Shown here: one piece after another, positions 24,039-31,887 of the stretch
How positions within the stretch are numbered: the stretch's first letter is position 1
Layout: each line of letters begins with the position of its first letter
From: an uncultured Eubacteriales bacterium
GTDB taxonomy: Bacteria > Bacillota > Clostridia > Lachnospirales > Bianqueaceae
NCBI GenBank assembly: GCA_900315265.1
Contig: OMYN01000008.1
Coordinates: 1 to 64,000 of the forward strand
Direction: 5' to 3'
DNA length: 64,000 nucleotides
Notes under the pieces: model-generated
Seen by the model: only the letters and a program-made list of their open reading frames with translations
Told to the model about the DNA's origin: nothing
The model's database searches: none
Made by a program: the position numbers and the translations under genes

Positions 24039-24809
24039 TTATTCCTTATCCTCAGCGGCCATGGACGTATATTTTTCAAAACCGTTTTCGTTGATGTCAT
24101 CGATCAGGGACGCATCGCCTTCGGTCACAAGACGGCCGTTGATGATGACATGTACCTTATAGACATGAAGGGCTTCCAGGATACGGGTGGAGTGGGTGAT
24201 GATGATCAGCGAGCGGCCTCCCTCTTTCATGTAAGCTTCGACCCCCTGGCTGACGGTGCGGACGGCGTCAACGTCCAGACCGGAGTCGGTCTCATCCAGG
24301 ATGGCAAGCTTGGGTTCCAGAGTAAGGAGCTGAAGGATCTCGGCTTTCTTTTTCTCACCGCCGGAAAAGCCTACATTCAGGTCACGGTCCAGGTAGGACT
24401 CGTCCATCTGAAGAAGGTCCGTGTTTTCTTTCAGCTGTTTGCGGAAATTCCACAGGCGGACGCGGGTGCCGGTGATCTCCTCTTTGGCGGACCGGATGAA
24501 GTTGGACAGGGTGATGCCGGGTACTTCGATGGGAGTCTGGAAGGATAAAAACAGACCCATTTTTGCCCGCTTATTAGTGGGCTCGCCGGTGATGTCCTGA
24601 CCGTCGAAAAGAATGGAGCCATCGGTCACTTTATAGGCCGGATTGCCCATGATGGCATTGCCCATGGTAGATTTGCCCGCGCCGTTGGGGCCCATCAGAA
24701 CATGGACCTCTCCCGGATCGATGGTAAGTGAAATACCGTGGAGCAGCTCCGTCTCGTCTTCGGTCGTTGAAACGTGCAGATTTTGTATCTGTAATAAGGG
24801 CTGAGACAT
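24039..24809 (-). CDS. sufC: Fe-S assembly ATPase SufC
   Basis: A 256-residue ABC ATPase. Walker A is GPNGAGKST, the signature is GFSGGEKKKAEI, and Walker B is LAILDETDSGLDVDA with the SufC-type DETDSGLD. IITHSTRILE holds the switch His. It is first in the operon, behind a GGAGGT site. Confidence 0.97.
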   Translation of the reverse strand: MSQPLLQIQNLHVSTTEDETELLHGISLTIDPGEVHVLMGPNGAGKSTMGNAIMGNPAYKVTDGSILFDGQDITGEPTNKRAKMGLFLSFQTPIEVPGITLSNFIRSAKEEITGTRVRLWNFRKQLKENTDLLQMDESYLDRDLNVGFSGGEKKKAEILQLLTLEPKLAILDETDSGLDVDAVRTVSQGVEAYMKEGGRSLIIITHSTRILEALHVYKVHVIINGRLVTEGDASLIDDINENGFEKYTSMAAEDKE

Positions 24810-24887
24810 AACGTAAAAACCTCCAATGATCTATAAGTCTTTAGGAAAGAGGGAAGATCCGTATCCGGATCGATTTATGATCGGATC

Positions 24888-24908
24888 AACCCACTAAATT
24901 TAAGGGTT
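24888..24908. promoter_or_regulatory. Inverted repeat downstream of the suf start point
   Basis: AACCC (24888-24892) and GGGTT (24904-24908) enclose an A/T core with AAATTT. It lies a few bases downstream of the suf -10 on the minus strand, where a repressor could act. It may also be chance. Confidence 0.3.
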
Positions 24909-24918
24909 TAACGATGAA

Positions 24919-24947
24919 AGTATATACTAAACCTGAATAAATTGCAA
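24919..24947 (-). promoter_or_regulatory. Sigma-A promoter of the suf operon
   Basis: On the minus strand: TTGCAA (24942-24947), 17 bases, TATACT (24919-24924), about 110 bases before sufC. Confidence 0.75.
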
Positions 24948-24974
24948 CCGAAAAACCCACAAAATTACCGGGAT

Positions 24975-25343
24975 TTAGGACCCAGGATCGGAAAGATGCG
25001 AGTCTTCGAATTCTTCCAGTTCTCCGTCGGAATGGCGGGACTTCCAGCGCATGAAAAGGATAAAGTCGTTGACCCTGGCCCGGTCTTCCAGGTCCATCGT
25101 TTTCATATAGCAGTAGCGGGACGGGCAGGCCGACGCCTGGCGGACCGGATTGTCGAATAAATAATCCAAAGAGACCTGGAAAGCACGGGCTATCGAGATC
25201 AGTGTTTCCTCATCCTTAGGGAAGCGTTCCCCGGATTCGTAGTAACCCAGTACCCTGGCCGAGATTCCTAATTTTTCAGCCAGCTGCTGCTGCGAAAGTC
25301 CCGCGTCCTTGCGGAGCTGTTTCAATCTGTCTGCAAATGCCAT
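24975..25343 (-). CDS. XRE-family helix-turn-helix regulator
   Basis: A 122-residue protein with a Cro/C1 helix-turn-helix at residues 5-60 (LKQLRKDAGLSQQQLAEKLG, SARVLGYYESGERFP). The 60-residue tail is polar and holds two cysteines (ACPSRYCYM), which might bind metal or sense redox state. It shares one base with the flavin reductase stop and lies just upstream of the suf promoter, so a role in suf control is possible but unproven. Confidence 0.85.
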   Translation of the reverse strand: MAFADRLKQLRKDAGLSQQQLAEKLGISARVLGYYESGERFPKDEETLISIARAFQVSLDYLFDNPVRQASACPSRYCYMKTMDLEDRARVNDFILFMRWKSRHSDGELEEFEDSHLSDPGS

Positions 25344-25957
25344 CAGGCTTTGCCTCCTTTACGCGATTTTTTACTGTTTGACCGTTTTTTGCGTACCGAA
25401 AAACCGAAGGATCCCAAAGATCTTCCCAACGTAAGATACTGACCGTGTGAGTAGCTGATAAGGTCAGCTTTGGCAAGGTCGAGACGGCCCTTTTCATCTA
25501 TCAGGCGGTCATCAACCCATACGGCGGTCACTTTGGCCAGGAACATATCATGGCTGCCCAGGCGCAGGACCTGTGTGACCTTGCACTCGATGTTGACCGG
25601 GCACTCCTGGATCAGGGGAGCTTTGATCGTAGAGGAAGCAATAGGAGTCAGTCCCTGGGTTTCAAACTTGTTTTCATCCCGGCCGGATATAACTCCGCAG
25701 TGGTCAAGCTGCCTGGCCAGAGAAGCAGTTGGCAGATTGAGGGCAAATTCCATGTGTTTTTCAATGATATCATGAGAATAGCGGGAAGGCCGGATCGAGA
25801 CATAGGTCATAGCCGGGTCGGAGCAGACCGTACCGGTCCAGGCGGCTGTCATCAGGCAAAAATCGGAAGGATCCCCGGACGACAAGTCGCCGCCTGTTAC
25901 AAAAACGGCCGGAAGGGGGTACAGCATATTGCCGGGCTTGAACGGCAGCTTGGACAT
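25343..25957 (-). CDS. Flavin reductase-like FMN-binding protein
   Basis: A 204-residue protein of the flavin reductase-like split-barrel family: the N-terminus has PLPAVFVTGGD, MTAAWTGTVCSDPAMTYVSIRPSRYS and EFALNLPTASLARQLDHCG, where FMN-binding and oligomer residues lie. The last 20 residues are Lys/Arg/Ser rich (VRKKRSNSKKSRKGGK) and likely disordered. The substrate is unknown. A -10 (TATAAT, 25996-26001) lies on the minus strand upstream, without a clear -35. Confidence 0.82.
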   Translation of the reverse strand: MSKLPFKPGNMLYPLPAVFVTGGDLSSGDPSDFCLMTAAWTGTVCSDPAMTYVSIRPSRYSHDIIEKHMEFALNLPTASLARQLDHCGVISGRDENKFETQGLTPIASSTIKAPLIQECPVNIECKVTQVLRLGSHDMFLAKVTAVWVDDRLIDEKGRLDLAKADLISYSHGQYLTLGRSLGSFGFSVRKKRSNSKKSRKGGKA

Positions 25958-26057
25958 GGTTTCTCCTTAGGTTTATATATTTCCAAATTCATGATATTAT
26001 AACAAAAATACAGACCATTTTGTAGGAAGGAAGTCTTAAAATTTTAAAGGACAGGGC

Positions 26058-26087
26058 TTGCATTCACTCAGAAGGATATGGTATAAT
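26058..26087 (+). promoter_or_regulatory. Sigma-A promoter for rpmE
   Basis: TTGCAT at 26058-26063, 18 bases, TATAAT at 26082-26087. Confidence 0.75.
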
Positions 26088-26096
26088 CCCATAGTA

Positions 26097-26117
26097 CGTT
26101 TGGTCGGAAATCAAACG
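26097..26117 (+). promoter_or_regulatory. Hairpin in the rpmE leader
   Basis: CGTTTG (26097-26102) pairs with CAAACG (26112-26117) in the roughly 55-base untranslated leader. Ribosomal protein L31 genes in Bacillota are known to carry autoregulatory leaders, but I cannot match this hairpin to a defined motif. Confidence 0.35.
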
Positions 26118-26150
26118 CGCAAATTTTCCATAGAAAGAGGTGAATCCCAC

Positions 26151-26360
26151 ATGAAGGAAGGAATCCATCCTAAATATTATCAGGCAAAAGTTAAATGCCA
26201 TTGCGGTAATGAATTCACGGTTGGTTCTACCGTTCCGGAGATCACAGTTGAAATCTGCTCCAAATGCCATCCGTTCTATACCGGACAGCAGAAGGCGGTT
26301 ACCGCTCGCGGTCGTATCGAGAAATTCAATCGTAAGTATAATCTCGGCGGCAATAACTAA
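26151..26360 (+). CDS. rpmE: Ribosomal protein bL31, zinc-binding form
   Basis: A 69-residue protein from ATG 26151, behind AAAGAGGTG. It holds the zinc-binding cysteines CHCGNEF and [12 protein letters not shown] and the conserved tail [14 protein letters not shown]. The upstream in-frame ATG at 26058 lies inside the promoter and is not used. Confidence 0.96.
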   Translation: MKEGIHPKYYQAKVKCHCGNEFTVGSTVPEITVEICSKCHPFYTGQQKAVTARGRIEKFNRKYNLGGNN

Positions 26361-26374
26361 AGATACAGGAAACC

Positions 26375-26412
26375 ATAACCGGCTGGGGCGATGCTCTGGC
26401 CGGTTATTCTTT
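26375..26412 (+). terminator. Terminator after rpmE
   Basis: ATAACCGGC and GCCGGTTAT flank a loop with an inner GGGC/GCTC pairing, followed by TCTTTT. Confidence 0.8.
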
Positions 26413-26462
26413 TAATACAAATTAAATCATATAGGCACAGGCCTTCGAAAAGGAGACTTTGC

Positions 26463-27401
26463 ATGAAATATACAGCACATGAGGGGGTAAAGATGCCCAG
26501 CATCGGCGGCCAGGCCGTCATGGAAGGGGTCATGATGAATGGCAGCCATCATTATTCCCTGGCGGTCCGCAAACAGGACGGATCCATCGTATCCCACATC
26601 TTTCCCCACGAGTCGGTCACCGAAAAAAATAAATTCTACAATCTGCCAATCATCCGGGGCATCATTCGTTTCGGCGAATCGTTAAGTATCGGTACCAAGA
26701 CCTTAAACCTGTCCGCCGATTATTATCTGGAAGAGCCGGATCAGCAGCCGCTGAGTCAGCAGGAAAAAGCAAAGCAGAAAAAGAAGGAGGCGGCCGAGAC
26801 GGCAGTGACCATGGTCCTGGCTTTTGTCCTGGCCCTGGGCCTGTTTGTGGCGCTTCCCATCTATATTTCCCGCCTGCTCAGCCTATATGTTTTTCATAAT
26901 CATTATCTGCTGGGCGTTATGGAAGGGGTCATCCGCATGATCCTCTTTTTGGCTTATTTATTGTCCATTTCCAAGATCAAAGATGTCCACCGCCTTTTCA
27001 AATATCACGGAGCGGAACATAAAAGCATCAACTGCTTTGAAGCGGGCCTGGATATGACGGTGGAAAACGTTAAAAAAATGAGCCGCTACAACCGCCGCTG
27101 CGGCACCAGTTTTTTGTTCATTATCATGTTTGTCAGCATTCTGATCTTCTCGTTGATCCAGATCACACAGCCTCTGGCCCGTTTCCTGATCCATCTGGCC
27201 ATGATCCCGGTCATCGCCGGTGTCTCTTATGAAATACTGAAACTGTCCGCCCGCTCCGATAACAAGTTTCTGAAGGCCCTGACTCAGCCCGGCATCTGGA
27301 TCCAGCACATCACTACCCAGGAACCGGATGACGAACAGATCGAAGTCGGCATCGAATCGGTCCGCAAATTATTTGAAACGGAGCATCCCGAATACCTATG
27401 A
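26463..27401 (+). CDS. DUF1385 membrane protein (YqhQ-like)
   Basis: A 312-residue protein from ATG 26463, behind AAAGGAGAC. The N-terminus MPSIGGQAVMEGVMMNG is the family hallmark. Membrane spans lie near residues 115-140, 160-180, 215-240 and 240-265. FKYHGAEHKSINCFEAG and RYNRRCGTSFL are further conserved segments with possible metal ligands. The function is not established. It overlaps prmC by four bases, an arrangement conserved in many Clostridia. Confidence 0.9.
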   Translation: MKYTAHEGVKMPSIGGQAVMEGVMMNGSHHYSLAVRKQDGSIVSHIFPHESVTEKNKFYNLPIIRGIIRFGESLSIGTKTLNLSADYYLEEPDQQPLSQQEKAKQKKKEAAETAVTMVLAFVLALGLFVALPIYISRLLSLYVFHNHYLLGVMEGVIRMILFLAYLLSISKIKDVHRLFKYHGAEHKSINCFEAGLDMTVENVKKMSRYNRRCGTSFLFIIMFVSILIFSLIQITQPLARFLIHLAMIPVIAGVSYEILKLSARSDNKFLKALTQPGIWIQHITTQEPDDEQIEVGIESVRKLFETEHPEYL

Positions 27402-28276
27402 CATTAAGAGAAGCGCTGCGAAAAGGCAGAAATAAACTGATGCCCCTGGGAGCGGAGGATGACGCCGAGCTGTTATTTCTGGCGGCTTTCGGCCTTGACC
27501 GGACCCGGTATCTGATCTGTGAGAACGATCCTGCCGATCCGGAAGCGCTGGCTGTTTATAAAGGATATCTGGAGCGGCGCCTTCGTTATGAGCCGGCGGC
27601 CTATATCCTGGGCCGCTGGGAATTTATGGGTTTCCCGCTCAGAGTCGATCCTACCGTTCTGATCCCCCGCCTGGACACCGAGATCCTTGCCGGGACGGCC
27701 GTTGAGGAGGCTTCCGCGCACATCCTAAGGCAGGCTCCGGCTTCTTTTAGCATGCTGGATCTGTGTACCGGCAGCGGGTGCCTGGCGATCGCGGTCCTTT
27801 CCATGGTGGCTGATCAATGTCCCGGCGCCTGCCTTGTCATGGATGCCTGCGACCTTTCCGAAAAGGCGCTGAAGACAGCCCGGACCAATGCAAAGGTCAA
27901 TAAAAAAGATATCAACTTTTATCAGGGAGATTTGTTTGAGGCTGTCCCAAACAAGACCTATGATCTGATCGTGTCCAACCCTCCTTATATCGAAAGTGAT
28001 GTCATTGATGGACTGGATCCCCAGGTAAAAGATTATGAGCCTCGCCTGGCCCTGGATGGGGGAAAGGACGGGTTGGATATATACCGCCGCATCATCGCGG
28101 AGGCAGCCGATCATTTGAAACCGGACGGATCGTTATTGATGGAGATCGGAGACGAGCAGGGGCAGACAGTACCGGATCTTGCCCGAAAGGAAAGCAGCCT
28201 TGCCTTTGTCAAGGTCGTAAAGGATCTGGAAAAAAGAGACAGGGTGTGCGTATTCAGAAAGGAACCCAATGTTTGA
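27398..28276 (+). CDS. prmC: Release factor glutamine N5-methyltransferase
   Basis: A 292-residue SAM methyltransferase. The SAM site is LDLCTGSGCLAIA and the catalytic motif is SNPPYIE. FPLRVDPTVLIPRLDTE is the conserved pre-SAM segment. It methylates the Gln of the GGQ motif of release factors and overlaps its substrate gene prfA by eight bases. Confidence 0.95.
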   Translation: MTLREALRKGRNKLMPLGAEDDAELLFLAAFGLDRTRYLICENDPADPEALAVYKGYLERRLRYEPAAYILGRWEFMGFPLRVDPTVLIPRLDTEILAGTAVEEASAHILRQAPASFSMLDLCTGSGCLAIAVLSMVADQCPGACLVMDACDLSEKALKTARTNAKVNKKDINFYQGDLFEAVPNKTYDLIVSNPPYIESDVIDGLDPQVKDYEPRLALDGGKDGLDIYRRIIAEAADHLKPDGSLLMEIGDEQGQTVPDLARKESSLAFVKVVKDLEKRDRVCVFRKEPNV

Positions 28277-29351
28277 GAACTTGAAACAGCTTCCTTTGCA
28301 GTTAGAAGAGCTGGACCAGAGGATCAACGACCCGGATACGATAAAAAATCAGCAGCTGTGGCAGCAGCTGATCCAGCAGCGGGCGTCACTGGCTCCTATC
28401 GTGGACGATTATCAACATTATCTTTCGGCCCAAAAAGACCTGGAAGAGGCCAAGGCGCTGCTGGAAAGCGAAGATGATGAGGAGATGCGCCTTCTGGCCA
28501 AAGAAGAGATCGGCGACAAGGAAAGAGCCATTCAGACTTTACAGGATCGGCTGCTCAGGCGGATGCTCCCCAAAGATCCCCGTGATGACCGCAACGTCTT
28601 TGTAGAGATCCGGCAGGGGGCCGGAGGAGACGAGGCCTCTTTGTTCGCGGCGGACGTTTTCCGCATGTACGCCCGCTATGCCGAGCGTATGGGGTGGACG
28701 CTGAAAGTCCTGAGTTGTAACGAAAACGGACTGGGCGGCTATAAAGAGATCATTTTCGGCATCGAGGGAAAAGAAGTCTATTCCCGCATGAAGTACGAAA
28801 GCGGCGTCCATCTGGTCAAGAGGGTCCCTGTTACCGAATCCAATGGCAAGCTGCAGACTTCGACCATTACGGTGGCGGTCCTGCCGGAAACCAGCGAAGC
28901 GGAAGTCCAGATCAAACCGGAAGATCTTCGGATCGATGTCTACCGGTCGACCGGACACGGAGGGCAGTCGGTCAATACTACCGATTCGGCCGTTCGTGTT
29001 ACCCACCTGCCTACCGGTATGGTCGTCACCTGCCAGGATGAAAAAAGCCAGCTGAAAAACCGGGATCAGGCCATCCGGGTCCTTAGGGCCAGGCTGCTGG
29101 AGATGGAGAGGCAGAAAAGGCATCAGACGGTTGCCGACGACCGTAAAAATCAGATCGGCAGCGGTCAGAGGAGCGAAAAGATCCGTACCTATCATTTTCC
29201 TCAGAACCGCATCACCGATCACCGCATCGGTTTTACCACTCACCGGGTAAGCGAGGTCATGGACGGAGACCTGACCGAACTGCACCAAAGGCTGATGGAA
29301 GAGGATCAAAGCCGCCGTTTAAAAGAATCACAACAGACAGGCATGGCCTGA
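28269..29351 (+). CDS. prfA: Peptide chain release factor 1
   Basis: A 360-residue class I release factor. The GGQ motif is GHGGQSVNTTDSAVR and the codon-recognition tripeptide is PVT in KRVPVTESNG, which marks RF1 (UAA/UAG) rather than RF2. It overlaps prmC. Confidence 0.97.
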   Translation: MFENLKQLPLQLEELDQRINDPDTIKNQQLWQQLIQQRASLAPIVDDYQHYLSAQKDLEEAKALLESEDDEEMRLLAKEEIGDKERAIQTLQDRLLRRMLPKDPRDDRNVFVEIRQGAGGDEASLFAADVFRMYARYAERMGWTLKVLSCNENGLGGYKEIIFGIEGKEVYSRMKYESGVHLVKRVPVTESNGKLQTSTITVAVLPETSEAEVQIKPEDLRIDVYRSTGHGGQSVNTTDSAVRVTHLPTGMVVTCQDEKSQLKNRDQAIRVLRARLLEMERQKRHQTVADDRKNQIGSGQRSEKIRTYHFPQNRITDHRIGFTTHRVSEVMDGDLTELHQRLMEEDQSRRLKESQQTGMA

Positions 29352-29387
29352 GCGATCGATAAGCTCGGCCGGGTGCCTGTCTTTTTA
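29337..29387 (+). terminator. Terminator overlapping the prfA stop
   Basis: ACAGGCA, GGCC and GAGC pair with GCTC, GGCC and TGCCTGT, followed by CTTTTTAT. The left arm includes the last prfA codons. Confidence 0.8.
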
Positions 29388-29538
29388 TATGCAATGATTA
29401 CATGAAAATTTTCAGGCATTTTGGAATAATATACAAAAAACTATTTAATTTTCTGAAAAATGTGGTAATATCAAACAAGAAGCTTTGATTGAAGACAAAC
29501 CAAAGCAAAATAAAAATACTACCAAGGAGGTCAGTCAG

Positions 29539-31641
29539 ATGGAAGTTTATTCAGCGGAGAACATCCGAAATATTGTGCTGTTGGGTCATGGCGGAGTAGG
29601 CAAAACGACGATTGCCGAGCGCATGGCCCTGATTTCAAAAGCAACGACTCGTATGGGGAGCATCGCCGAGAAGAATACTATCAGTGACTATGACCCCGAA
29701 GAGACCAAAAGAGGCTTTTCGATCAATACGTCTCTGATCCCGATCGAGTGGAGCAGCAGCTTTATCAAACATAAGATCAATATCCTTGATACCCCCGGTT
29801 TCTTTGATTTCGCAGGCGAGCAGGAAGAAGCCATCCGGGCCGCCGGCGGAGCTGTCATCGTGGTTTCGGCAAAAAGCGGCGTACAGGTAGGTACGGAGAT
29901 CGCCTGGGACAAATGTGAAAAGGCTCGTCTTCCCCGTTTGATCTTTGTCAACCAGATGGATGATCCCGAAGCGGATCTGACCCGTGTCCTTCAGCAGCTG
30001 CAGGATAAATTCGGCAAGACTATCGCTCCTTTCCAGGTTCCTTTCAAGGAAAACGGAGAATTTTCCGGATTTGTTAATATCCCCAAGATGGAAGGCCGCC
30101 GTTTCGTTGGCAACCGTGTAGAGGACTGCCCGGTCCCTGAAGGCCTTGATACCCAGATTCATCCCATCCGTCAAATGATCCTGGAGGCCGTTGCCTCAAC
30201 CAGCGATGATCTGATGGAGAAATTCTTCAATGACGAAGAATTCACTCAGGAAGAGATCATGACGGCCTTGCGCACCGGTATCAACGAGCGTGAGATCGTT
30301 CCGGTCCTGTGTGGGTCCGCGATAAACGGTATGGGTATCGGTGTCCTGATGAGTTCCATCTGCAGTTATCTTCCCAACCCGGTCATGGCTTATCCGACTC
30401 ATGCGGCGGTGGATACCAACGGAAATACCGTTACCGTACCCTGCCAGCCTGCGGGTGCTTTTACCGGTACCGTCTTCAAAACGACCGTTGACCCCTTCCT
30501 TGGTAAAATCAGTTATATTAAAGTTATGTCCGGCACCCTTCGCCCCAACGATACGATCATCAACGTGCAGAAACAGGCAGAAAACCGTGTCAGCCGTGTG
30601 TATGTCATGCGCGGTAAAGAGCAGATCGAAGTGCCCGAGCTTCGAGCGGGCGATATCGGTGCGCTGACCAAGCTGGCCGTTACACAGACCGGCGACAGCC
30701 TGACTTCCAAAGACTTCCAGGTGACCTATCCCGGCGTACCTTTTGCCAAGTCTCTGATGTGCATGGCCATCAGCCCCAAGACCAAGGGCGATGATGCCCG
30801 CATGAACGGCGCCCTTACCCGCATCATGGAAGAAGATCCCACGATCCGTGTGGTCAACGATGCGGAAATGAAACAGGAGTTGATCTACGGTACCGGAGAA
30901 CAGCATCTGGATGTTACCGTCAACAAGCTTAAGAACCTGTTCAAAGTCGATGTCGTCCTTTCCAAACCCAAAGTATCCTACCGTGAGACGATCCGCGGCA
31001 AAGCAGAAGTACGTGACAAGTATAAGAAACAGTCCGGCGGCCACGGTCAGTACGGTGACGTGCAGATCATCTTCGAGCCCTCGGGCGACCTGTCCAAGCC
31101 CTACGAATTTGAAGAACAGATCTTCGGCGGTTCTGTACCCAAGAACTACTTCCCTGCTGTTGAAAAGGGTATCGCTGAGAGTGTCCAGGAAGGTGTCCTT
31201 GCCGGTTATCCTATGGTGGGTGTCAAAGCCATCCTGACAGACGGATCCTATCATCCGGTCGATTCTTCCGAAATGGCCTTCAAGACGGCTACTTCCATGG
31301 CCTTCAAAGATGGTATCCCCAAGGCTAAACCGGTCATCCTGGAGCCGATCATGAACGTTACGGTCACTGTTCCCGAAGAGTACCTGGGAGACATCATGGG
31401 CGATCTGAACAAGCGGCGCGGCCGTGTCATGGGTATGGATCATGACGAAAGCGGAAAACAGGTCATCCAGGCAGAGGTTCCCATGTCCGAGATGTTTACC
31501 TATACGGCCGATCTTCGTTCCATGACCCAGGGCAGAGGTACCTTTGATATGGAATTTGCCCGCTATGAAGAAACGCTTCCGGATGTTCAGAGGAAGATCA
31601 TCGAAGAAGCTGAGAAAGAAAAAGCCGCTAAAGCGGAATAA
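29539..31641 (+). CDS. Elongation factor G-like GTPase (EF-G paralogue)
   Basis: A 700-residue protein from ATG 29539, behind AAGGAGG; the longer frame from TTG 29485 lacks a ribosome site. The P-loop is GHGGVGKTT, distinct from the AHIDAGKTT of canonical EF-G. ETKRGFSINTS (switch I), DTPGFFDF (G3) and NQMDD (G4, normally NKMD) follow. Domains II-V are present (for example GGHGQYGDV, GYPMVGVKAILTDGSYH). This matches EF-G-like paralogues whose role is uncertain, not the essential translocase. It is monocistronic, with a terminator after it. Confidence 0.92.
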   Translation: MEVYSAENIRNIVLLGHGGVGKTTIAERMALISKATTRMGSIAEKNTISDYDPEETKRGFSINTSLIPIEWSSSFIKHKINILDTPGFFDFAGEQEEAIRAAGGAVIVVSAKSGVQVGTEIAWDKCEKARLPRLIFVNQMDDPEADLTRVLQQLQDKFGKTIAPFQVPFKENGEFSGFVNIPKMEGRRFVGNRVEDCPVPEGLDTQIHPIRQMILEAVASTSDDLMEKFFNDEEFTQEEIMTALRTGINEREIVPVLCGSAINGMGIGVLMSSICSYLPNPVMAYPTHAAVDTNGNTVTVPCQPAGAFTGTVFKTTVDPFLGKISYIKVMSGTLRPNDTIINVQKQAENRVSRVYVMRGKEQIEVPELRAGDIGALTKLAVTQTGDSLTSKDFQVTYPGVPFAKSLMCMAISPKTKGDDARMNGALTRIMEEDPTIRVVNDAEMKQELIYGTGEQHLDVTVNKLKNLFKVDVVLSKPKVSYRETIRGKAEVRDKYKKQSGGHGQYGDVQIIFEPSGDLSKPYEFEEQIFGGSVPKNYFPAVEKGIAESVQEGVLAGYPMVGVKAILTDGSYHPVDSSEMAFKTATSMAFKDGIPKAKPVILEPIMNVTVTVPEEYLGDIMGDLNKRRGRVMGMDHDESGKQVIQAEVPMSEMFTYTADLRSMTQGRGTFDMEFARYEETLPDVQRKIIEEAEKEKAAKAE

Positions 31642-31682
31642 ACTCAAATATTCATAAAACTTACTGAATATTATTAGGATAC

Positions 31683-31716
31683 GGTCGGCCTTCTTGGTAA
31701 GGCCGGCCTATTCTTT
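31683..31716 (+). terminator. Terminator after the EF-G-like gene
   Basis: GGTCGGCCTT, loop CTTGGT, AAGGCCGGCC, then TATTCTTTT. Its tail runs into the next promoter. Confidence 0.85.
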
Positions 31717-31719
31717 TGA

Positions 31720-31748
31720 TTGAAATTCTATCTGCCTTTCTGTATAAT
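31720..31748 (+). promoter_or_regulatory. Sigma-A promoter for the LytR-CpsA-Psr gene
   Basis: TTGAAA at 31720-31725, 17 bases, TATAAT at 31743-31748. Confidence 0.8.
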
Positions 31749-31754
31749 AGTCTA

Positions 31755-31887
31755 AGTCTTTTTGACCCCGGCAGTATGGGGACAGCCGCCGGACGGTGAG
31801 TGTAACTGCAGGGGATAAAGCAGGTCTAAAAAGCCTGAACGTGTTTTTATTACGAACGTTATCATTTGATGATTTCGAGGTAGCAGA
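31755..31887 (+). promoter_or_regulatory. Long structured 5' leader of the LCP gene
   Basis: About 130 transcribed bases precede the start codon. Visible pairings are CCGGC (near 31774) with GCCGG (near 31790), CTGC with GCAG around GGGGATAAA (about 31808-31825), and CAGG with CCTG (about 31822-31838). I could not assign it to a known riboswitch, T-box or protein-binding leader. Confidence 0.35.

Noticed and set aside
21628-24548. Long + strand frames opposite the suf genes
   Set aside because: They are shadows of sufD, sufB and sufC. Their translations show no domain and their ends do not fit gene spacing.
30196-31647. 483-codon minus-strand frame opposite the EF-G-like gene
   Set aside because: It is a codon-bias shadow; the plus-strand protein is a clear translational GTPase.
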